From: Flavobacterium psychrophilum
Lineage (GTDB): Bacteria > Bacteroidota > Bacteroidia > Flavobacteriales > Flavobacteriaceae
Length of the DNA: 14,636 nucleotides
NCBI GenBank assembly: GCA_945869365.1
Contig: CAMBOW010000047.1
Location: forward strand, 1-14,636
Reading direction: 5' to 3'
Shown one piece after another: positions 7,467-13,470 of the stretch (positions are counted from its first letter, which is position 1; every line of letters begins with the position of its first letter). The translations under genes were made by a program, and so were the position numbers. The notes under the pieces are model-generated. The model worked only from the letters and a program-made list of their open reading frames with translations, searched no databases and was not told the origin of the DNA.

Positions 7467-8326
7467 AGTTTAAAAATTCCCCCTACGGCAATAATTCGCT
7501 CAAAAAAGGTAAAATGTTGGCTGGCTTTGTCGGCGGCATTTTGTGTGGTGCGAATATCATTCATGTTGATGTAGCCATATTTAAATTCGCCTTGCACGTA
7601 AAAGTGCTTCAAAAAGGTAACGTTAAGTCCGGCTTTGGCCGAAACTCCATATCCGGAAAAATGAAAATTATCATGACGTGCTTTTCCCAACATAGTGGTA
7701 TTGGTTTTGGGGTAAAGCAATCCAGCGCCAAGTCCTTCGGTAAAGTTAATTTGTATCTTGTCGGTGTTGCGGATACCAAACCAATTGGAAATATCGGCAA
7801 ATCGAGCAATTTCAGTATGGATGTAATTTAATCCATCGGTGTGTTCAAATTGCAAAAAGGTTCCGTCTGAAAAATCTATTGGTTTATTTACGTAAATCCC
7901 ATTATAAGCTGAGCCCAACTCTGAAGACGGTAAATTTACTGTTCCAGTAACTAAGGCTGTTTGGGATTGATTCATCACGTACTTCATGTGATCCACGCCA
8001 ATCGAAATGCTATACTGGTCAGCAAAAAAATACCCCATTTTAAAATTAGTTTGTGGAATGGTCATTTTACTGGGATTTATGTAATCGATATGCCAGCCCT
8101 TGGGTTTGTCGTGAGCGGTGGCATTTTGCACCGTAAAGTCATAATTTGTTCCTGTATAGCGGATGGAAGATGTACTATACGTTTCTCTGTTTCCGCCCCA
8201 GGAAACAAAGAACTTTCCTTTGTTGTGTGCGGTGTATTTGGCTTGTGGTATGTTAGAATCTTGCGCGTAGGAGCAACTCATAGCCAACAACATGCTGGCT
8301 ACAAAAGTGATTTGGGATATTTTCAT
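7463..8326 (-). CDS. Outer-membrane beta-barrel protein of unknown function
   Basis: A 287-residue protein with a signal peptide ending SCSYAQ (residue 22). The mature part alternates hydrophobic and polar residues, is rich in aromatic residues and glycine, and ends with strand-like segments (VQGEFKYGYI, then IIAVGGIFKL), as expected for a small outer-membrane barrel. FKMGYFFADQYSISIGVDHMKY near 94-115 reads like a typical strand-turn-strand pair of such proteins. I do not recognise a specific family. It starts 10 bp after the kdsA stop, so it is probably transcribed with kdsA and may serve the outer-membrane or lipopolysaccharide layer, but that is inference. Its TAA stop overlaps the convergent peptidase stop. 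The start ATG (8324-8326) directly precedes the signal sequence. Confidence 0.72.
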   Translation of the reverse strand: MKISQITFVASMLLAMSCSYAQDSNIPQAKYTAHNKGKFFVSWGGNRETYSTSSIRYTGTNYDFTVQNATAHDKPKGWHIDYINPSKMTIPQTNFKMGYFFADQYSISIGVDHMKYVMNQSQTALVTGTVNLPSSELGSAYNGIYVNKPIDFSDGTFLQFEHTDGLNYIHTEIARFADISNWFGIRNTDKIQINFTEGLGAGLLYPKTNTTMLGKARHDNFHFSGYGVSAKAGLNVTFLKHFYVQGEFKYGYINMNDIRTTQNAADKASQHFTFFERIIAVGGIFKL

Positions 8327-8336
8327 AGCGTAAAAA

Positions 8337-9155
8337 TTAAAAAGTAGAAATGGTTTTTCGAATGGCGACCAAGCGGGTCATGAGGCCTTCAAAATAATCC
8401 AAATGCAGCATGTTGGCGCCATCACTTTTGGCATTAGCCGGATCAAAATGGGTTTCAATAAATAAACCATCTACACCTACCGCAATTCCAGCGCGGGCAA
8501 TGGTTTCAATCATATCGGGTCTTCCACCAGTAACGCCAATGGTTTGGTTGGGTTGTTGCAGCGAATGCGTGACGTCTAATACTGTGGTCGCGTATTGCTG
8601 CATGGTTGGAATTCCGCGAAAATCTACAATCATATATTGGTAGCCAAACATGGTGCCGCGATCGGTAACCATCACGGTTTCATTATGACAATCCAATACC
8701 TTTTGCACGGCATGTTTCATGCTTTCGGGACTCATGAATTGTCCTTTTTTCAGGTTTACTGTTCGTCCTGTTTTGGCTGCAGCTACCACCAAATCTGTTT
8801 GACGCACTAAAAAAGCAGGAATTTGCAACACGTCTACATACTGTGCCGCGCGATCAGCATCTTCGTTGGTGTGAATATCCGTTACGGTAGGCACATGAAA
8901 AGTTTCAGAAACTTTGCGCAATATTTGGAGTGCTTTTTCGTCGCCAATTCCAGAAAAACTATCAATCCGCGAGCGGTTGGCTTTTTTGAAAGAGCCTTTA
9001 AACACCAAGGGAATTTCCAATTTATCGCTAATGCCCACTAGCGTCTCGGCTATGCGCAAAGCCATTTCTTCGCCTTCGATGGCACAAGGTCCGGCCAATA
9101 AAAAGAAATTGCCACTATCAGTATGTTTAATTTGAGGAATTGCTGCTATATTCAT
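8337..9155 (-). CDS. kdsA: 3-deoxy-8-phosphooctulonate synthase, metal-dependent class
   Basis: A 272-residue cytosolic enzyme that condenses phosphoenolpyruvate with arabinose 5-phosphate to give KDO 8-phosphate for lipopolysaccharide inner core and lipid A. Conserved blocks are AGPCAIEGEE (21-30), FKGSFKKANRSRIDSF (52-67), QIPAFLVRQTDL (111-122), VNLKKGQFMSP (133-143), DVTHSLQQP (194-202) and FIETHFDPANAKSDG (232-246). Cys24, His197, Glu234 and Asp245 match the metal ligands of the Aquifex enzyme (Cys11, His185, Glu222, Asp233) at a nearly constant offset. This puts it in the metal-dependent class; the E. coli enzyme has Asn in place of that Cys. The ATG at 9155 is used: the TTG at 9176 adds seven residues but sits inside the -7 box at 9174-9181. 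Length is normal for the family. Confidence 0.97.
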   Translation of the reverse strand: MNIAAIPQIKHTDSGNFFLLAGPCAIEGEEMALRIAETLVGISDKLEIPLVFKGSFKKANRSRIDSFSGIGDEKALQILRKVSETFHVPTVTDIHTNEDADRAAQYVDVLQIPAFLVRQTDLVVAAAKTGRTVNLKKGQFMSPESMKHAVQKVLDCHNETVMVTDRGTMFGYQYMIVDFRGIPTMQQYATTVLDVTHSLQQPNQTIGVTGGRPDMIETIARAGIAVGVDGLFIETHFDPANAKSDGANMLHLDYFEGLMTRLVAIRKTISTF

Positions 9156-9173
9156 GGGTCTAATTTGATGCCG

Positions 9174-9181
9174 CAAAGATA
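9174..9181 (-). promoter_or_regulatory. Bacteroidota -7 box for kdsA
   Basis: Read on the minus strand this is TATCTTTG, an exact TAnnTTTG match ending 18 nt before the kdsA ATG. The usual -33 position carries no TTTG; it is occupied by the inverted repeat at 9188-9207. This suggests kdsA and the beta-barrel gene can be transcribed apart from the upstream lipoprotein gene. Confidence 0.5.
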
Positions 9182-9187
9182 ATTATA

Positions 9188-9207
9188 CAAGCCGAATTAC
9201 GGGCTTG
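9188..9207. repeat. Inverted repeat CAAGCC-N8-GGCTTG upstream of kdsA
   Basis: A perfect 6-bp inverted repeat with an 8-nt loop lies between the lipoprotein stop and the kdsA -7 box. On the minus strand it is followed by TATAATTATC rather than a T run, so it is a poor terminator for the upstream genes. It covers the kdsA -33 region, so a regulatory site is also possible. Confidence 0.35.
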
Positions 9208-9213
9208 GTTTTG

Positions 9214-9231
9214 TAATTTAAATTTAAATTA
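9214..9231. repeat. 18-bp perfect AT palindrome
   Basis: TAATTTAAATTTAAATTA is a perfect palindrome made only of A and T, just downstream of the lipoprotein stop. It may be a protein-binding site for the kdsA promoter or simple low-complexity sequence. At this composition chance is a real alternative. Confidence 0.35.
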
Positions 9232-9242
9232 AATAGAACCAG

Positions 9243-9692
9243 TTATTTAAGTCGTAATCCAACAGGAACCAACAAAGGGCCTTTTTCGTAGTTGTTAAAG
9301 TAGAGCAACAACGGTGCTTTTTGATTGACCCATTTTAGTTCGTATTGTTCCAATAGTCCCACACCCATTTCGGAGTGCTTGCTTGTGAACGGACAACAGG
9401 TTTTTACTTTACTGTAGCTAATGGGTTCTCCGTGAGGTCCCGCCAAGGCATTCAAAAATCGTTTCACGTTGATACTGTCGTTTTTGGATGAACCATAAAA
9501 CACATTGATCGGGTATTCTTTCTCGGTGCCGTAGCGTTTTTCTTTGCTGTATTCGCTGAGCAAAAATGTATCTGAAGAAGTCAGCTTTGGCGTAGGCGTT
9601 TTGTCGCTGCAGTTTTTTATCACCAAGCTTGATCCGCCACAAGAAAGCAGCAGTAGCGCAAGTCCAAGAATGTATATCGATTTATTTTTCAT
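9243..9692 (-). CDS. Small lipoprotein of a flavobacterial family next to kdsA
   Basis: A 149-residue protein with a type II signal peptide: a hydrophobic run at 7-16 and lipobox LLSC with Cys18. The mature part has a conserved-looking core: RYGTEKEYPINV (53-64), KRFLNALAGPHGEP (77-90), Cys99-Cys100 in TCCPF, GVGLLEQYELKW (110-121) and a closing LLVPVGLRLK. I recall flavobacterial homologues with the pattern RFLNAL-GP-GE, then CC-F, then a strand-rich tail. Some carry the name '2-dehydro-3-deoxyphosphooctonate aldolase', which I think was copied from the adjacent kdsA, since nothing here resembles an aldolase. Function is unknown; it is probably anchored at the periplasmic or outer-membrane surface. 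Its start overlaps the end of the DUF4199 gene by 11 bp, so translation is probably coupled. Confidence 0.8.
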   Translation of the reverse strand: MKNKSIYILGLALLLLSCGGSSLVIKNCSDKTPTPKLTSSDTFLLSEYSKEKRYGTEKEYPINVFYGSSKNDSINVKRFLNALAGPHGEPISYSKVKTCCPFTSKHSEMGVGLLEQYELKWVNQKAPLLLYFNNYEKGPLLVPVGLRLK

Positions 9693-10182
9693 AAGTAGCT
9701 GGGGTTTTAGTACCCAAAGAAAACGAGAAGACAGCCGAACTTAGTATTCCCAAGGAAAAATTTAAAAACAAGGTTTGCAACAAAAAACTTCTGTAGTTGT
9801 AATATAAATTCACCTGTGACGTACTCATTTTTTTGGAGGAGACCATAAAGGATTTCATCGAGCTAAAAAAACCGGGGCTAATGTAAGTTAAAGATATGCG
9901 TAGTAAAAAGGGAGTGAGCAATCCAATAAAAAGCGTGAGCAAAATACCTGAAATAAATCCTTGGCTTTGGGACATATTTCCCTGATACACGTTTTTTTTC
10001 TTGTCTAATAGTGCTACAAAATAGATGCACACGGTAATCAAAATAAACACATTGGTATACAACGTATAGTCAGTGATTCGGCGGTCGTGCAATCCGCTGC
10101 TTTTTTCGATGATGATCCAAAGCAAAAAGGCGATCCCAAAATTGATAGCCCATTTGAGCTCAACATGAATTTTTTTCAACAT
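9682..10182 (-). CDS. DUF4199 family membrane protein
   Basis: A 166-residue protein with four predicted membrane helices at about 12-27, 41-58, 75-97 and 132-155. The pattern matches my memory of DUF4199 proteins of Bacteroidota: KWAINFGIAFLLWIIIEKSSGLHD at the N-terminus, then YTLYTNVF, LLDKKKNVYQG, SQGFISG and the loop ISPGFF before a hydrophilic stretch (about 105-128). There are no catalytic motifs; the biochemical role is unknown and location is the inner membrane. It is the first gene of a minus-strand unit leading into the lipoprotein and perhaps kdsA. An exact -7 box lies 19 nt upstream. It is divergent from the YeeE pair across about 100 bp. Confidence 0.8.
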   Translation of the reverse strand: MLKKIHVELKWAINFGIAFLLWIIIEKSSGLHDRRITDYTLYTNVFILITVCIYFVALLDKKKNVYQGNMSQSQGFISGILLTLFIGLLTPFLLRISLTYISPGFFSSMKSFMVSSKKMSTSQVNLYYNYRSFLLQTLFLNFSLGILSSAVFSFSLGTKTPATYEK

Positions 10183-10201
10183 AACGATAAAATTTCGAAT
10201 T

Positions 10202-10209
10202 CAAAATTA
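10202..10209 (-). promoter_or_regulatory. Bacteroidota -7 box for the DUF4199 gene
   Basis: On the minus strand this is TAATTTTG, an exact TAnnTTTG match ending 19 nt before the ATG at 10182. No clear -33 box was seen. Confidence 0.42.
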
Positions 10210-10260
10210 ATTCAATATTTTTAGTTTGTGCTTTGTAGGAGGTAAAATAATAGGATTTTG

Positions 10261-10268
10261 TATTTTTG
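10261..10268 (+). promoter_or_regulatory. Bacteroidota -7 box for the split YeeE genes
   Basis: TATTTTTG is an exact TAnnTTTG match, 16 nt before the ATG at 10285. The nearest upstream TTTG (10232-10235) is 25 nt away, longer than the usual 17-23. It points away from the DUF4199 box, so this gap holds two back-to-back promoters. Confidence 0.48.
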
Positions 10269-10284
10269 GCGAAATTCGTAAATC

Positions 10285-10842
10285 ATGGATAGTCTATTTT
10301 ATACTTGGCATTGGTCTATATCAGGCTTTTTAATTGCAGTAGTCATGTTAGTGCTCAATTATTATGGTAAAGTATTTGGCGTATCTTCCAATTTACGTAC
10401 ACTTTGTACCGTGATGGGTGCACACAAACACAGTGATTTTTTCAAATTTGATTGGAAAGCACAACGCTGGAATTTGGTCGTGTTGTTTGGAGCCATGCTA
10501 GGCGGATGGTTTGCGGTACATTTTATGAGTGATCCCTCAAATATAAGTATACATCCAGCAACCCTTTATCAACTCGAACAATTGGGAATAGATCTCCCAC
10601 ACGGTAATTTAGAGCCCACAACACTATTTGGTAATGCCGTATTTTCCTCCCCAAAAAAAATGAGTTTATTGGTTTTTGGGGGACTGTTAATAGGATTTGG
10701 TTCTCGTTACGCCGGAGGTTGCACGTCTGGTCATGCGATAGCCGGTATCAGTAATTTACAGCGCCAGTCGCTCAAAGCGGTGATTGGTTTTTTTGTAGGC
10801 GGATTAATCATGGCACACTTTATTTTCCCCTTATTATTCTAA
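10285..10842 (+). CDS. YeeE/YedE family transporter, N-terminal half protein
   Basis: A 185-residue membrane protein with hydrophobic helices at about 12-26, 63-80, 125-140 and 163-183. GGCTSGHAIAG (144-154) with Cys146 is the hallmark YeeE/YedE (DUF395) motif. A second Cys at 41 lies in the SSNLRTLCTVMG segment, also typical. Single-chain members are about 320-350 residues; this one is half that size and the next gene supplies the rest, with TAA directly followed by ATG. Characterised relatives such as bacterial TsuA/YeeE import thiosulfate through a relay of conserved cysteines in an hourglass-shaped protein. Transport of thiosulfate or a related sulfur compound is the likely role; the actual substrate is not shown by the sequence. 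Both halves together carry three cysteines. Confidence 0.88.
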   Translation: MDSLFYTWHWSISGFLIAVVMLVLNYYGKVFGVSSNLRTLCTVMGAHKHSDFFKFDWKAQRWNLVVLFGAMLGGWFAVHFMSDPSNISIHPATLYQLEQLGIDLPHGNLEPTTLFGNAVFSSPKKMSLLVFGGLLIGFGSRYAGGCTSGHAIAGISNLQRQSLKAVIGFFVGGLIMAHFIFPLLF

Positions 10843-11259
10843 ATGAAAAAAGCACTTAAATATTTGGCAATTGGGTTTTTGTTTGGATTGGTTTTAACCA
10901 AATCAGAGGCCGTTTCTTGGTATAGAATTTATGAAATGTTTCTATTTCATTCGTTTCACATGTACGGAATTATTGGCACAGCTGTTGTTACAGGTATTAT
11001 CGGCTTGCAATTCATTAAACGCAAAAAAATTAAAAACAACAAAGGCAATCCAATTGTAATTCCCATCAAAGAAAAAGGCTCTTTTCGCTATTGGATTGGC
11101 GGCCTATTATTTGGATTGGGTTGGGCCTTAGTAGGCGCTTGCCCCGGTCCGATATTTATTTTGTTGGGCGCCGGATTTTTGCCTTTGGGACTGGTTTTGC
11201 TGGGCGCATTACTAGGTACTTTTATTTATGGAGTGATTAAAGATAATTTGCCTCATTAA
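10843..11259 (+). CDS. YeeE/YedE family transporter, C-terminal half protein
   Basis: A 138-residue membrane protein with hydrophobic segments at about 6-18, 40-57, 83-97 and 104-130. GACPGPIFILLGAG (98-111) with Cys100 is the C-terminal YeeE/YedE motif. Its start codon follows the stop of the first half with no gap, so the two are almost certainly translated together and assemble as a heteromer equal to one full transporter (185 + 138 = 323 residues). A basic loop at 59-70 (KRKKIKNNK) probably faces the cytoplasm. The frames are not explained by a simple frameshift: the second half begins with its own Met and positively charged leader, as in other two-gene YeeE pairs of Bacteroidota. Confidence 0.88.
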   Translation: MKKALKYLAIGFLFGLVLTKSEAVSWYRIYEMFLFHSFHMYGIIGTAVVTGIIGLQFIKRKKIKNNKGNPIVIPIKEKGSFRYWIGGLLFGLGWALVGACPGPIFILLGAGFLPLGLVLLGALLGTFIYGVIKDNLPH

Positions 11260-11288
11260 TTGCCGAAGGTGACTTTTATCATAGAAGG

Positions 11289-11310
11289 AAGGTAAATACG
11301 CAAGTACCTT
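11289..11310. promoter_or_regulatory. Inverted repeat AAGGTA-N10-TACCTT before the CxxC protein gene
   Basis: A perfect 6-bp inverted repeat lies in the 67-bp gap between the second YeeE gene and the CxxC gene. Its right arm overlaps TACCTTTA (11305-11312), a -7-like box lacking only the final G, 14 nt before the ATG. The layout would suit an operator on a separate promoter for the CxxC gene. No T run follows, so it is not a terminator. Confidence 0.3.
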
Positions 11311-11326
11311 TATCAAAAATTGCCCC

Positions 11327-11593
11327 ATGAAATCCCTACTTGTTCTTCAGAATTTAAAATGTACGGGTTGTGCATCAACCATTACTTCCAAACTTACCGA
11401 CTTTGATTTTGTACATAGTGTAATGGTCGATGTAGAAGCCAGCACAGTAGAAGTAATTTATGAACTCGAAACCAACTTACCCATCCTACAAGAAGCCCTA
11501 CGTAAATTGGGATATCCAGTTGTGGGAGAGGCCAATTCGCTTACAACCAAAGCCAAATCGTATGTGAGTTGTGCAATTGGAAAAATGAATTAA
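11327..11593 (+). CDS. Small heavy-metal-associated (HMA) CxxC protein
   Basis: An 88-residue protein. LKCTGCASTI (10-19) is the HMA metal-binding motif, with Cys12 and Cys15 placed after the first strand. The rest follows the ferredoxin-like order: helix (about 15-24), strand FVHSVMVDVEASTVEVIY (28-45), helix (52-62) and final strand with GYPVVGE. It has no signal peptide, so it is cytosolic, like CopZ-type copper chaperones. An extra Cys82 near the C-terminus (SYVSCAIGK) is not standard. No copper ATPase is adjacent; the neighbour is the split YeeE pair, 67 bp upstream on the same strand. Its role could be metal handling or thiol/sulfur relay; the sequence cannot decide. Its stop overlaps the clpS stop by 4 bp. 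Confidence 0.85.
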   Translation: MKSLLVLQNLKCTGCASTITSKLTDFDFVHSVMVDVEASTVEVIYELETNLPILQEALRKLGYPVVGEANSLTTKAKSYVSCAIGKMN

Positions 11594-11865
11594 GTGAGTT
11601 CGGCACTGAGACCCGCTTCAAGCAAGGCCGAACATTGGGGAATTAATTCGGTTAATTCGCCCGTTTTTACTGTGCATTTTCCTTTGTAGTGTACCAATAA
11701 AGCACATTGTTCGGCTTGTTCGGCCGTATGTTCACACACGCGTATGAGCGTTTCAATCACGTGATCAAACGTATTCACGTCGTCATTATACAACACAATT
11801 TCGTGTGCATTTCCTACGGCTGTTTCAACCGCTGTTGCTTCCAGAATTTGCTCTTGTGTACTCAT
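11590..11865 (-). CDS. clpS: ClpS adaptor protein of ATP-dependent Clp protease
   Basis: A 91-residue cytosolic adaptor that hands N-degron proteins to a Clp AAA+ unfoldase. The motif IVLYNDDVNTFDHVI (23-37) contains the Asn27/Asp28/Asp29 pocket, and Phe33 stands where E. coli has its gatekeeper Met40. VCEHTAEQAEQCALLVHYKG (43-62) contains His59, matching E. coli His66 in the N-degron pocket. The segment before residue 22 is a disordered tail. It lies 6 bp after prmA and is the last gene of the operon. Which Clp ATPase it serves in this organism is not visible here. Confidence 0.95.
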   Translation of the reverse strand: MSTQEQILEATAVETAVGNAHEIVLYNDDVNTFDHVIETLIRVCEHTAEQAEQCALLVHYKGKCTVKTGELTELIPQCSALLEAGLSAELT

Positions 11866-11871
11866 GCGTAA

Positions 11872-12708
11872 TTAGCGCTTTTCAAATTCTAAGGAAACCC
11901 AATTGTTGCGTTGCAATTGAGAAACAAATTGCATTCCATTTTCTGTACAAGACGCTTCCAAGAATGGAATGTCTTCTAAATAGAAACCACTCAACAACAA
12001 GGTGCCCCCAGAAACCAGGCAGTTGGCATAGGCCTGCATATCGGCCAACAAAATATTGCGGTTGATATTGGCAATGATTAACTCATAGCGCTGGTCTACC
12101 AATATACTTGCATCGCCTTCGTATACGGTAATGTGTTGGCAATTGTTACGCGTCGCGTTCTCTATCGAATTCAAGTAACACCAGTTGTCAATGTCAATGG
12201 CATCAATGGGTTGGGCGCCTTTCATCTCGGCTAATATGGCCAGAATCGCGGTTCCGCAGCCCATGTCTAGCGTTTTTTTGCCTTGCACGTCCAAACGCAA
12301 CAAATGCTGAATCATCATGTGGGTGGTTTCGTGGTGACCGGTGCCAAAACTCATTTTGGGTTCAATTACGATGTCATATTTTGCGGCTGTTTTGGGATGA
12401 AAAGGCGCACGCACATGACACATTCCATCTACTTCGATGGGCTCAAAATTCTTTTCCCATTCTTCGTTCCAATTGATTTGCTCAATTTCTTCGATGGTAA
12501 AGGAGATATTGAATTCGGGCGATTGCAACACAAACAAATCGGCCAAAATAGTTGCATTCCACAACTCTTTTTGAATGTAGGCCGTGAGTCCAAATTCGCT
12601 TTCTATAAAACTTTCGAAAGGCAATTCGCCCAACTCGGCCACTAAAATTTCTGATCCCAGTTCTTTGGGTTCAACGATAAAATGATATCCTAAATAGATT
12701 GATGACAT
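11872..12708 (-). CDS. prmA: Ribosomal protein L11 methyltransferase
   Basis: A 278-residue cytosolic enzyme using S-adenosylmethionine to trimethylate ribosomal protein L11. The N-terminal substrate-binding part (about 1-95) is followed by the class I methyltransferase core. MSFGTGHHETT (119-129) is the PrmA signature, LDMGCGTAILAI (147-158) is the SAM-binding glycine loop, AIDIDNW (170-176) contains the acidic residue at the end of strand 2, and IIANINRNILL (211-221) is the catalytic-side motif. Length is slightly under the 290-300 of proteobacterial PrmA. It lies 9 bp after tpiA and 6 bp before clpS, the usual order in flavobacteria. Confidence 0.96.
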   Translation of the reverse strand: MSSIYLGYHFIVEPKELGSEILVAELGELPFESFIESEFGLTAYIQKELWNATILADLFVLQSPEFNISFTIEEIEQINWNEEWEKNFEPIEVDGMCHVRAPFHPKTAAKYDIVIEPKMSFGTGHHETTHMMIQHLLRLDVQGKKTLDMGCGTAILAILAEMKGAQPIDAIDIDNWCYLNSIENATRNNCQHITVYEGDASILVDQRYELIIANINRNILLADMQAYANCLVSGGTLLLSGFYLEDIPFLEASCTENGMQFVSQLQRNNWVSLEFEKR

Positions 12709-12717
12709 AAAATGGTT

Positions 12718-13470
12718 TTATATGGCCGATACAATCGCAGCAAAATCCGACGCTTTCAAGGCCGCTCCGCCAATTAATCCGCCGTCAACATCGGGTTTTG
12801 AAAATATTTCTTGTGCATTTTCAGGTTTCACACTGCCGCCATACAAAATGCTTAGGTTATGTGCAATGTGTTCGCCATAGGCTGCACGCACCGTGGAGCG
12901 AATAAAGGCATGCATTTCTTGCGCTTGTTCCGGACTAGCTGTTTCGCCGGTGCCAATGGCCCAAACGGGTTCGTAGGCCAATACAATTTGTTCCCAAGCC
13001 GCCGCTTCTAAATTAAACAATCCGGCTTTTAATTGTGATTCTACCACAGCAAAATGTTGGTCGGCTTTGCGGTCTTTTAATTCTTCGCCAAAACAAAAAA
13101 TGACACGCATTTTATGCGCCAAGGCGGCTTTTACTTTGGCATTGATTAATTCGTCAGATTCGTGAAAATAGGCTCTGCGTTCGGAATGTCCAAGAATCAC
13201 CGTTTCTACGCCGATGCTTTTTAACATGTCAGCCGAAATTTCTCCCGTATAGGCGCCACTTTCGGCTTGGTGCATATTTTGGGAAGCCACTTGAATATTG
13301 GTAAATTGCACATGTTGAACCGCCGAAGCCAAGTTGACAAAAGTGGGTGCTACCACAATTTCTACTTCTTTGTCTGCTGGCAACGCGTTGATTAATTCGT
13401 TTAATAAATCTTCGGTTTCCTCGGCATTTTTATGCATTTTCCAGTTTCCGGCTACAATTTTGGTTCTCAT
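12718..13470 (-). CDS. tpiA: Triose-phosphate isomerase
   Basis: A 250-residue TIM-barrel enzyme interconverting dihydroxyacetone phosphate and glyceraldehyde 3-phosphate in glycolysis and gluconeogenesis. All catalytic parts are present: Asn9 and Lys11 in AGNWKMHK, His95 in ILGHSERRAYF, Glu167 in LAYEPVWAIGTG, the phosphate-gripping loop AIGTGETAS (171-179), YGGSVKPEN (210-218) and GLIGGAAL (231-238). CFGEE (126-130) replaces the more common CIGE with a conservative change. Its ATG overlaps the stop of the upstream thioredoxin-like gene by one base (TAATG), so translation is probably coupled. Confidence 0.97.
   Translation of the reverse strand: MRTKIVAGNWKMHKNAEETEDLLNELINALPADKEVEIVVAPTFVNLASAVQHVQFTNIQVASQNMHQAESGAYTGEISADMLKSIGVETVILGHSERRAYFHESDELINAKVKAALAHKMRVIFCFGEELKDRKADQHFAVVESQLKAGLFNLEAAAWEQIVLAYEPVWAIGTGETASPEQAQEMHAFIRSTVRAAYGEHIAHNLSILYGGSVKPENAQEIFSKPDVDGGLIGGAALKASDFAAIVSAI

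Noticed and set aside
7514..8347. Plus-strand frames of 105 and 128 codons opposite the beta-barrel gene
   Set aside because: The minus-strand protein has a signal peptide and beta-barrel pattern and fits the kdsA unit; the plus-strand frames are shadows.
10840..10845. TAAATG junction between the YeeE halves as a possible sequencing error or frameshift in one gene
   Set aside because: The second half is in the same frame (10285 and 10843 differ by a multiple of three), yet it opens with its own Met and basic leader and the first half ends in a complete membrane helix. Two-gene YeeE pairs are common, so a true split is likelier than a premature stop.
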